In this document: positions 8,841 to 17,456 of the stretch, in pieces
Layout of the letters: each line of letters begins with the position of its first letter
How positions within the stretch are numbered: the stretch's first letter is position 1
From: Phycisphaerae bacterium
Lineage (GTDB): Bacteria > Planctomycetota > Phycisphaerae > UBA1845
Direction: 5' to 3'
DNA: 64,000 nt
NCBI GenBank assembly: GCA_022072505.1
Contig: JAJVHU010000039.1
Location: forward strand, 1-64,000
The notes under the pieces: model-generated
What the model was told of the DNA's origin: nothing
Seen by the model: only the letters and a program-made list of their open reading frames with translations
The model's database searches: none
Made by a program: the position numbers and the translations under genes

Positions 8841-8974
8841 CCTTCGGGCAAGCGCCGCCGGGCGGGAACCGGGGCCGGCCTGTACGGCCCGAAGGTTGAG
8901 AAGGAGCGCGTCAGTGGTGGAAGAAAAAATCAACAACCCAGCGCTTTCGCTCACCAAACATCTCCCTTTTTTTT
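8841..8974 (+). ncRNA. Putative tracrRNA-like RNA between nuclease and array
   Basis: The gap starts directly after the nuclease stop codon. CCTTCGGGC (8841-8849) and GCCCGAAGG (8887-8895) are a perfect 9-bp inverted repeat enclosing GC-rich sub-hairpins. At 8879-8898 the segment CCTGTA-CG-G-CCC-G-AAGG-TTG matches the reverse complement of the CRISPR repeat's 3' part with small gaps (about 18 possible pairs). A T8 run at 8967-8974 could end the transcript. Caution: CGGCCC (8885-8890) can also pair with GGGCCG (8872-8877), so the region may simply be a 3' hairpin. Extent and strand are inferred. Confidence 0.4.
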
Positions 8975-9024
8975 CGGCGCTACGGTATATAAGCCGTGTC
9001 TGGTTCAGTGTTTGTGGATCGCTC

Positions 9025-9324
9025 GCTGTGCGAGACCAAGCCTTGGGGGGCGTATACAGGGCCGCCAAGCCAGCCGCCGCCACGCCCGCCGCTGTGCGAG
9101 ACCAAGCCTTGGGGGGCGTATACAGGGTTGCCCCAGAGGTACAGCGCCGTCAGCCGGCTGTGCGAGACCAAGCCTTGGGGGGCGTATACAGGCACCCTCG
9201 ACCTGATGGGACAAAAAATGGAGCTGTGCGAGACCAAGCCTTGGGGGGCGTATACAGGGGAATCGTTGCGCACAGACACAAGCCCGGCGCTGTGCGAGAC
9301 CAAGCCTTGGGGGGCGTATGCAGG
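9025..9324 (+). CRISPR. CRISPR array: 5 repeats of 36 bp, 4 spacers of 30 bp
   Basis: Repeats at 9025-9060, 9091-9126, 9157-9192, 9223-9258 and 9289-9324; each begins GCTGTGCGAGACC and ends GGGGGGCGTATACAGG. The first four are identical and the fifth has one change (TATACAGG to TATGCAGG). All four spacers are exactly 30 bp and unrelated to each other. The changed last repeat suggests left-to-right transcription with the leader at 8975-9024, which holds a TATATA at 8986-8991. Inside the repeat CCAA-GCC-TTGG can form a small stem, and CTGT and ACAG near the ends are complementary. Open frames running through the repeats, such as one encoding repeated RDQALGGVYR, are artefacts. Confidence 0.96.
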
Positions 9325-9466
9325 GGGAGGGTTCATACGCGGGATCGCTGCTGGCCGGGCGTAAATCGTCCTGCGTAAACGGAGGATCGTACGCTCGTTG
9401 GATTACCTGTCGAGCAGGTGCGGGCCTGGGGGTCTTGGATCGGGGCGTGTTCGCGCGAGTTGGCGT

Positions 9467-9493
9467 TCGCGCGGGCTGAAGCCCGCGGCTCGG
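9467..9493. repeat. Dispersed intergenic GCTGAAGCC repeat, copy 2
   Basis: TCGCGCGGGCTGAAGCCC then GCGGCTCGG; the best-paired copy (GCGGGC-TGAA-GCCCGC). It lies in the 185-bp gap between the CRISPR array and the next gene. Confidence 0.75.
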
Positions 9494-9509
9494 GGGATCG
9501 TGAACGGCG

Positions 9510-9953
9510 TCAACTTCGGGGTTCGCGGTCACCCCGCTCGCTGCGTTCTCCCCGGTCGCCGCGCTCGGGGGTTCCGCGGAAGCCGGTGATCTGGGGCATG
9601 TCGCCGGGTTTTTCGCTGGGGTGGACGGCGAAGACCTCGACGCGGACCAGCTCCTCGAACGGGACGGTGACGATGAACGCGCCGACCTTGTACTGCTCCT
9701 CGACCGGTTCACACTCGAAGGTCAGGTGGGACTTGGACTCCAGGTCGGCGATGTCGCGCATTTCGTAGCTGAAGCCGTCGCGCAGGTAGATGAGCGTGCG
9801 GACCTCGAGTTCGGAGAAGAACCCCTGAAACGCCTCGTCCTGCTCCACGGTCGCCCGGTCCGCGTCCTTGAACCGCTTCAGCGCGCAGCGCATCCGGGCC
9901 TCGTCGCACTGCTGCTGAAACGCCGCCCCGTGAAACCAGTCATAATTGAACAT
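9510..9953 (-). CDS. Hypothetical protein with charged C-terminal tail
   Basis: 147 residues from ATG 9953 (MFNYDWFHGAAF). The frame extends 13 codons upstream to a TTG at 9992, which has no better ribosome site. The body (DEAFQGFFSELEVRTLIYLR, then VGAFIVTVPFEELVRVEVF) looks like an ordinary soluble alpha/beta protein. The last 25 residues are a low-complexity run of RGDRGERSERGD. No family was recognised. It is convergent with the CRISPR locus and separated from it by the GCTGAAGCC repeat, so a link to the array is not indicated. Confidence 0.6.
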   Translation of the reverse strand: MFNYDWFHGAAFQQQCDEARMRCALKRFKDADRATVEQDEAFQGFFSELEVRTLIYLRDGFSYEMRDIADLESKSHLTFECEPVEEQYKVGAFIVTVPFEELVRVEVFAVHPSEKPGDMPQITGFRGTPERGDRGERSERGDREPRS

Positions 9954-10020
9954 CAGCGATTTCGCCCCGAAAAAGTCCGACCGTCCCCGCAACGCACCCT
10001 AAGTCGGGTGCGCGCCGCCG

Positions 10021-11934
10021 TCAATCCGCATCCTCGTCCGCCTCGATCCGGTACGCCGTCAGCGCCAGTCCGCCCACGTCGCACGACACGATCCGCGAAA
10101 CGCGGCGCGAGTGCCCCCAGATGCTCCGCGCCGTCATGCGCCCGGTCTCATCCGTCGATTCCACCGTGCGCGGCGGACCCGACCCGAGAAGATAGGCCGG
10201 TCGAAATCCGTGCGACGCGGCGTACGCCAGCGCCGGCGGCGCATCCGGCAGGGCGCGATAGTCGCGCTCGGGCGTGTACCGCGAAAGATCCCGGGCGAGC
10301 ATGAAATACGCCGCGTCCGCGTCCTGCGCCCAGAAGTCGCAGACGATCACTTCATCGGGCGCAAGATCCGCGGCGCAGCGCGCCGACAGCGCCTCGATCG
10401 CCGCGCATCGCGCTTCCTCGCCGCGCGCCGCGCGCTCGTGGATCATCGCCGGCCACGCCGACGCGATGAGGCCGACGAGCAGCGCCCCCGGTCCGGTCGC
10501 CGCGGTCGCGCCGCCCGCCGTCCGCGGGTTCCGCAGTCCTCGCGCGACGCGCGCCGCAAACGCCGCGGCAAGCGCCGCAGCGCCTTCCGCGCCGCGAAGC
10601 ATGAGCGGAATCGCCAGCGCCAGCGCCGGACCGTAATGATGCGGAGACGGATGAACCGCGCCGCGCAACCCCGCCAGAAGGAAAAGCCCCGCCGCGCCGA
10701 ACCCGAAGATCGCCGTCTCCGTCGCTCGCACACGGCAGCGCCAGGCCGCCCCGAACAACGCGAGCGCCACGATCGGCAGCGCCGCGTACAACGAGGGCGA
10801 CGACCACTGTCGAATCATTCCCGCCGCAACCCCCGCGGGATGCAGCGGTCCACGGCTTTCGACGCCGCTGATCGTGTACCAGGTCGCCCGGAGCATCGGT
10901 GTAAGCTGATCGAGAAACGCGGCGTTGGGGAGCAGCATTCCGCACAACGCCGCCGTCCCCGACAGTGCGACAACCGTGAACCTCCGCGCCGTCCGTCCGG
11001 CTCCGTCGCGCCGCACCCTCGCCGCCGTGAGCAGCGCCGCCGCCCCCGCCGCCGCGCCGAAGACCACGATCACGCGCGCGTCAATTTCCCACCACGGCCG
11101 GCCGACGTTCATCCGCGCCGCCAGCAGCGCCGCCGCCGCGACAATGAGCGCGAGCGTCCCCCGATGCGCCGAGACAAACCGCCGCGCCTCCGACCACGCT
11201 CCGTGAACATCCGCCCACGCCCCGGCGCGCCAGACCGTCCACGCGAGGACGGGCACGACCCCCAGCGCATGCACCTTGACCGTCGCCGCGAAGCCCAGCA
11301 CGCCCGCGGCGCAGACCAGCCGCGCCAGCGATCGCTCGCGCAGCGCCCGGGTCAGTTGATACGCAACGATCAGCAGCAGCCCGCACAACAGGTTCTCGGG
11401 GCGGAACGAGGTCGCATGCGTCAGGCTGCCAGGACACGCCGCGAACAACGCCGCCGCCGCAAGCCCCGCAACGGCCGAACCCGTCAGGCGTCGCACAACC
11501 TCGCCCACGGTCAGCGCGCCGAAGATGAAGAACCCGATCGCCCAGGCCTTGACGATCGCATGAACGCGACCCGGGTCGTGAAACGCAAGGTCCACGTAAA
11601 GCGGAACGTCGCAGCCCTCGATCAGACGCCGAATGCTCTGATCGATCATCAGGGACGCCGTCAGCGCCGTCTGAAGCGGCATGCCGGGATGATCGAGCTT
11701 CTCCGTCGGCAGCCCCGCGAGCAGATTCAGCGCCGACGCGGTGTACGAGGCGTCGCAGTCCGCCGCCAGCCACCAGCGATCCAGCGGGCGCGTCAGGAGC
11801 AAGGCGAGCGCCGCCAGCACGATCCCGGCGCGCGCCGCCCTCCAGGCCTGCGCATCGGTCACGGTCCGTGCGTCCGCCGTCGCCATCTTGGCGCGCAGCA
11901 ATTCTTGCGACGTTGTTTGTAAAGCCGGCGTCAT
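10021..11934 (-). CDS. Multi-pass membrane glycosyltransferase-like protein (GT39/ArnT type)
   Basis: 637 residues from ATG 11934 (MTPALQTTSQ); ATG 11886 is an alternative. The protein has a long series of hydrophobic helices, an acidic loop right after the first helix (RWWLAADCDASYTASALNLL) and a second loop LDHPGMPLQ, the arrangement of dolichyl-phosphate-mannose- or undecaprenyl-linked sugar transferases. A soluble C-terminal part of about 100 residues (DEVIVCDFWAQDADAAYF) follows the last helix. The likely role is transfer of a sugar from a lipid carrier on the outer face of the membrane. The next gene on the same strand, a hydrolase, ends 211 bp upstream, so an operon is unlikely. Acceptor unknown. 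Confidence 0.7.
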   Translation of the reverse strand: MTPALQTTSQELLRAKMATADARTVTDAQAWRAARAGIVLAALALLLTRPLDRWWLAADCDASYTASALNLLAGLPTEKLDHPGMPLQTALTASLMIDQSIRRLIEGCDVPLYVDLAFHDPGRVHAIVKAWAIGFFIFGALTVGEVVRRLTGSAVAGLAAAALFAACPGSLTHATSFRPENLLCGLLLIVAYQLTRALRERSLARLVCAAGVLGFAATVKVHALGVVPVLAWTVWRAGAWADVHGAWSEARRFVSAHRGTLALIVAAAALLAARMNVGRPWWEIDARVIVVFGAAAGAAALLTAARVRRDGAGRTARRFTVVALSGTAALCGMLLPNAAFLDQLTPMLRATWYTISGVESRGPLHPAGVAAGMIRQWSSPSLYAALPIVALALFGAAWRCRVRATETAIFGFGAAGLFLLAGLRGAVHPSPHHYGPALALAIPLMLRGAEGAAALAAAFAARVARGLRNPRTAGGATAATGPGALLVGLIASAWPAMIHERAARGEEARCAAIEALSARCAADLAPDEVIVCDFWAQDADAAYFMLARDLSRYTPERDYRALPDAPPALAYAASHGFRPAYLLGSGPPRTVESTDETGRMTARSIWGHSRRVSRIVSCDVGGLALTAYRIEADEDAD

Positions 11935-12115
11935 GTATGCAGGCCCGCACGGGCGATCCCGCTCGTGTTTATCGGACAAGGCCTGACAAGAGTGCAGAAC
12001 GCGCGGGCGAAGCGAGGATCGGCCAACCTTGCGCCAATCAGGGTTCGCGGTCGCGGGCGGTCGGAACGAGGCGGCATCACCCGCCTGGACCACGGAATCC
12101 GGCCGGCGGAACCTG

Positions 12116-12143
12116 TCGCGCGGGCTGAAGCCGCGCGGCTCGG
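12116..12143. repeat. Dispersed intergenic GCTGAAGCC repeat, copy 3
   Basis: TCGCGCGGGCTGAAGCCG then CGCGGCTCGG, with one base out of register compared with copy 2. It ends three bases before the hydrolase stop codon. Confidence 0.7.
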
Positions 12144-12145
12144 AT

Positions 12146-12883
12146 TCATCTTATGAGGCAGCGCTCGATGAAGCGGTTGACGTCGTGTGCGTGCGTGATG
12201 TTCAGCAGGTGTCCTGCGCCGGAAACGATCACGTCCGGGCGGACGTTGCGGACCGGGATCACGCGATCCTCCGCGCCGTGGATGTGACGGATCGGGATCA
12301 GCGAGGGCGCCCGGTCGCGGACCTCGCCGCCCACACCCGTCACCGCTTCCGCACCCGCGCCGCGCCACTCGGCGATCGCCCGGCCTCCCCAGCGCAGGAA
12401 ATCGAGATCGGTCGCCAGGAACATCTCCCGGAGCAGTCGCTTCATCGGCAGGGGCACGGCGCGGAACTCGGGGCCGATGAGCTTCGCCCGCCGCCGCCCG
12501 AACTCCAGCAGTGTGTCGGGCAGCACCCGCGACCCCCGCTCGACCCAGCTCAGCGTCCGCGGCACCTCCCGCCCGCTGCGGGCGCTGGCCATCAGGACCA
12601 CGCCGCGCACCTCGACCCCCGCCCGAAGCAGCGCCCCGGCCCACTCCTGCGCAACCATCCCGCCGAAGGACGCTCCGCCCAGGTGGACCACTTCGCCCGG
12701 CACGCAGATTCCCTCGCGCAAGAGATGCTCCGCCGTCCTTCCGGCGTAGGCGGTCAGCGACTCGCCCTCGCGCGGCGGAATCCACGCGGGCGTGACGATC
12801 TCCGCCGGCAAGGCGCGCTGCGGGTCGAAGAGCCGCCCGTCCGCGCCGAGTCCGGGGAGCAGGATGAGTTTACCCAGTTTCAC
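12146..12883 (-). CDS. Alpha/beta hydrolase
   Basis: 245 residues. The triad typical of the fold is visible: nucleophile elbow G-G-A-S72-F-G-G, acid D206 in HGAEDRVIP, and H225 in GAGHLLN. PGLGADGRLF near residue 10 supplies the oxyanion-hole strand turn. The start MKLGKLILLPG is at the right place for the first strand. It is cytoplasmic with no signal peptide. It most resembles the small esterase/acyltransferase-like members of the superfamily; substrate unknown. It is divergent from the transporter at 13107. Confidence 0.87.
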   Translation of the reverse strand: MKLGKLILLPGLGADGRLFDPQRALPAEIVTPAWIPPREGESLTAYAGRTAEHLLREGICVPGEVVHLGGASFGGMVAQEWAGALLRAGVEVRGVVLMASARSGREVPRTLSWVERGSRVLPDTLLEFGRRRAKLIGPEFRAVPLPMKRLLREMFLATDLDFLRWGGRAIAEWRGAGAEAVTGVGGEVRDRAPSLIPIRHIHGAEDRVIPVRNVRPDVIVSGAGHLLNITHAHDVNRFIERCLIR

Positions 12884-13106
12884 GCGCGGTTCATCCGGGG
12901 TCGTGCATCCGAAGACGCGCGTCGAGGATCGGAGTCCGAAAGAGTTGCGTCAAGGTGCTGGCGAGCGCCGCGCCGCGCTACTATGCTCCCCGCTTCGAGC
13001 AGACGAGCGTCGCGTGGAGAAGGCGTCGTCGGCAGCCGCCCCCCGCCGCCGTTGGCCGCTGCGATCGTCGCCGCGAAACAGAGGAACCGCTGGAGGTCGT
13101 CAGGTG

Positions 13107-14606
<1,500 letters not shown>

Positions 14607-14676
14607 TTTGAAGGTCGCGGCGGCGCGGGCCGCCTTCCCGAGGCCGACAGGGGTCTTGGGCGATGGGAGATTTTCG

Positions 14677-16500
14677 ATGGATCAGCCGAAACTCGGATTC
14701 GGGGCGCAGCTCAAGTCGTTCCCCCGCCCCTTCTACGTCGCCAACGTGATGGAAATCTTCGAGCGCATGGCGTGGTACGGGTGGTTTACGGTCATGCCCG
14801 TCTATGTGACGGGAACGGTGGCCACCGGCGGGCTGGGCTTCTCGACGGAGCTGCGCGGCGCGCTGCAGGGTATCGTCCCGTTCTTCTTGTATCTGTTTCC
14901 GGTGTTCACGGGCGCGCTGGCGGATCGCTACGGCTACAAGAAGATGTTCACAATCGCATACCTCGTAATGATCGCCGCGTATTATCTGCTCGGGCAATTC
15001 AAGACGGTCCCGACGTTTTTTCTGTCCTTCATGTTTGTAGCGGTCGGGGCGGCACTATTCAAACCCGTCGTCGTAGGCACTGTGGCGCGCGTCACAAATG
15101 AGTCGAATTCCGCAACCGGGTTCGGAATCTTCTACATGATGGTGAACGTCGGAGGATTCCTCGGGCCCATTGTGGCCGGCATGGTCCGGGGAGAGGGTTG
15201 GGAATGGGTATTCATCGCATGCTCGGGGTGGGCGCTGGTCAATCTGATCATCGTGCTCCTGTTCTACCAAGAACCGCCTGCGCCACCCACGACCGAAGGC
15301 AAAAGGTCGTTTAAGAAGGTTCTTGACAACATGGTGGAGGTTCTGGGGAATGCCCGATTCTTCATTACGGTCTTTGCGGTTCTGTTCGCGTTGATGTTCG
15401 CCAACCTCAACGTCTCAGTATTCAGGCACTTCACCTGGACGCACTGCGCAATTTTTGTCCCGGTGTGGCTTGTGGCGAATCTTGTCTGGGACGCGGCGAT
15501 GCCGGCGGGAAGCGGGAACCCCAAGCATCCGGCGTCGAAGGGTCGCCCGTTTTTTCTGAAGCGCATGCATTGCAGCAATTGGCGCTTTGCCCTTTTTCTC
15601 CTCATCATGTCCGGATTCTGGACGGCGTTTAACCAGATCTTCTACACGATGCCCGAGTACATTCGTGATTTTGTGGATACGCGCCCGATTCTTGATGTTG
15701 CGGAAGCGGTCTTTGGTGAAAGCGACGCTAACGACCCCAACGTTGGCATTGGCGGTTGGCTCGCCACCGTGAACGACCTCGAGCGGGCCGAGATTAGAGG
15801 CCGCCTGGAGAAGCTGATGGGGGCGGCCGCGGGCGGTGCCCTGGAAGACGAGCAGCTTCAGATCGCCTCCAAGGAGCTGCTTGCCACAAAGGTGCGCCTG
15901 TCTCCCGACGAGCTACGGGGGTTTGTGACAGCGCCTGGCGCTGAACTCGAAGTGACGACGAATCGCGTCATTATCGCGGGCCGCCAAGTCAACCCTGAAT
16001 ATATCGGCAACATCAACGCCGGCGCCATCGTCTTCTTCCAAGTGCTTATTTCGTTCCTGATGGCTCGGTATCACCGTTTCACGACGATGATCGTGGGAAT
16101 GATCATCGCCTCCGTCGGAATCGGACTTTCAATGTTCGCCGGTTCCGAGGGTCTGATCGGCAAGGGTGGGCTGGTCTGGTTCGTGGCAGGTGGGATCTTC
16201 ATATTCTCCTTCGGGGAGATGATGGCCAGTCCGACGAGCCAGGAATACGTCGGGCGCATCGCGCCTGAGGATAAGAAGGCCCTGTACATGGGGTACTACT
16301 TCGTCGCCGTCGCGCTGGGGAACCTCTTCGGCGGCATACTGTCCGGCGAGCTTATGGGCACGTTTGCATATGAGATGAACAAACCCCATCTCATGTGGCT
16401 CGCCTTCGGCGGGATCATGCTGGCGACGGCGCTGATCTTCCTGGTGTACAACCGTTTCGCCCTGCCGAAGTCGGCGGCGAACACGTTGACCCCGGGGTAG
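14677..16500 (+). CDS. POT-like MFS transporter with large hydrophilic insertion
   Basis: 607 residues from ATG 14677, chosen for GGGAG at 14665-14669. The signature E26-IF-E29-R30-MAW-Y34 parallels the upstream transporter. Hydrophobic helices resemble POT proteins, but a hydrophilic segment of about 110 residues (from about YIRDFVDTRP to RQVNPEYIGN) separates two helices in the C-terminal half. It contains charged helices (DLERAEIRGRLEKL) and probably sits in one compartment as an extra domain. Base composition from about 14.95 to 16.4 kb looks lower in GC than the sister gene. Substrate is probably peptides or related molecules, by homology only. Confidence 0.85.
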   Translation: MDQPKLGFGAQLKSFPRPFYVANVMEIFERMAWYGWFTVMPVYVTGTVATGGLGFSTELRGALQGIVPFFLYLFPVFTGALADRYGYKKMFTIAYLVMIAAYYLLGQFKTVPTFFLSFMFVAVGAALFKPVVVGTVARVTNESNSATGFGIFYMMVNVGGFLGPIVAGMVRGEGWEWVFIACSGWALVNLIIVLLFYQEPPAPPTTEGKRSFKKVLDNMVEVLGNARFFITVFAVLFALMFANLNVSVFRHFTWTHCAIFVPVWLVANLVWDAAMPAGSGNPKHPASKGRPFFLKRMHCSNWRFALFLLIMSGFWTAFNQIFYTMPEYIRDFVDTRPILDVAEAVFGESDANDPNVGIGGWLATVNDLERAEIRGRLEKLMGAAAGGALEDEQLQIASKELLATKVRLSPDELRGFVTAPGAELEVTTNRVIIAGRQVNPEYIGNINAGAIVFFQVLISFLMARYHRFTTMIVGMIIASVGIGLSMFAGSEGLIGKGGLVWFVAGGIFIFSFGEMMASPTSQEYVGRIAPEDKKALYMGYYFVAVALGNLFGGILSGELMGTFAYEMNKPHLMWLAFGGIMLATALIFLVYNRFALPKSAANTLTPG

Positions 16501-16532
16501 GGGGCGCGCTGCAATTGCGCGCGGGAGGGGCG

Positions 16533-17366
16533 ATGATGGCGTGGGAGGCGCATGTCGTGCCGACGCGGGCGATGGCCGCCGAGGAGGCGTTCGCCGTGTT
16601 GCGCGCGGATTGCGTTTTCTACGAATGGGCTGTCGGCGAGGCGGACTTGACGCCTCAGACGACGGTGCATGACTGGATCGATTATGCCGACCTTTCGACG
16701 CCCCGGCAGCATTGGCGGACGTGGTTTCGCCAACTGAACCGGCGCTTCGACCTCGACGTGCCCGATGCCGCGTGGGAGCGCGTGATCAAGCCGTTGAAGA
16801 AGCGGACGGTGGCGGACGTGTGCGAGTTTCTCGCGGGACGGGCGCGGGCGCCGATCGTTCGACCGGTCGAAGTCTTCGGAACCTCGTGCCGCGGCGCGGG
16901 CGCGTTTCTGACCTTGCGCGGCTTGCTGCACCGACAGGGGGTTGACGTGACCGCCCTGCGGCCTTCGGCGACCGTTGAGGCTCTGGCGCGGCGGAACTGG
17001 ATTGAACTGGTGCGCGTGTTGAACCTCCTCGCGCCCGGCCGGTTGCCTTTGTTGCGGTTGTCCTGGCGCGCCGGAATGCTGAGCAGATTGTCGGGGCTGC
17101 TGCTGGTCGGTGGATTCGGATCGACGTTCTTCGGCTGCCTGCTGGACGGTCTTGGTTGGACGCCGTCCGCGTTCGTCACGTCGATCGGGGCGGCTGCCGC
17201 GTTGGCGGGCATTCTGCTGAATTTGATTTCGCCCGACTCGGTAGTGTCGGATGTGGAGTTCGGCGGGATAAGAACCATCGGGGACGCGTGCAGGGCGATT
17301 GCGGCGGAGGGGGATGCGTCGCCGTGCGCGGCAGACGCTCGACCGTCGCCGGGTAGTTCAAGGTGA
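16533..17366 (+). CDS. Hypothetical protein with two C-terminal membrane helices
   Basis: 277 residues from ATG 16533, preceded by GGGAGGGG (16522-16529). The N-terminal 165 residues are soluble and rich in Trp and Arg (HDWIDYADL, HWRTWFRQLNRRF, VADVCEFLAGRA). Two hydrophobic segments lie near residues 190-240 (LSGLLLVGGFGSTFFGCLL and SIGAAAALAGILLNLI). No family was recognised. It lies 32 bp after the transporter and just ahead of a tiny membrane ORF. Confidence 0.7.
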   Translation: MMAWEAHVVPTRAMAAEEAFAVLRADCVFYEWAVGEADLTPQTTVHDWIDYADLSTPRQHWRTWFRQLNRRFDLDVPDAAWERVIKPLKKRTVADVCEFLAGRARAPIVRPVEVFGTSCRGAGAFLTLRGLLHRQGVDVTALRPSATVEALARRNWIELVRVLNLLAPGRLPLLRLSWRAGMLSRLSGLLLVGGFGSTFFGCLLDGLGWTPSAFVTSIGAAAALAGILLNLISPDSVVSDVEFGGIRTIGDACRAIAAEGDASPCAADARPSPGSSR

Positions 17367-17372
17367 TTTGAC

Positions 17373-17450
17373 ATGGACCTGTCCTTCGGACTTTTCGGAT
17401 TGATCGTGCTTTACCTGGTGCTGCTGGGCGTCCTTTACGTGACGGAGTGA
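17373..17450 (+). CDS. Possible 25-residue single-helix membrane peptide
   Basis: ATG 17373 is preceded by AAGGTGA (17360-17366) at good spacing. It encodes MDLSFGLFGLIVLYLVLLGV then LYVTE and a stop at 17450. Nearly the whole peptide is a single hydrophobic helix. It starts 6 bp after the previous stop and ends 6 bp before the next GTG start. No family known; judged only on its ribosome site, position and composition. Confidence 0.45.
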   Translation: MDLSFGLFGLIVLYLVLLGVLYVTE

Positions 17451-17456
17451 CGGAGC

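Noticed and set aside
8602-9378. Open frames on both strands through the CRISPR array (repeated RDQALGGVYR, or CETKPWGAYTG on another frame)
   Set aside because: The 66-bp period is divisible by three, so any frame without a stop in one unit stays open; repeats and spacers explain it.
10111-11922. Long Arg-rich open frame opposite the membrane glycosyltransferase
   Set aside because: Composition (Arg/Pro/His-rich, no hydrophobic core) is that of an antisense shadow of a GC-rich gene; the minus-strand frame encodes clear membrane helices.
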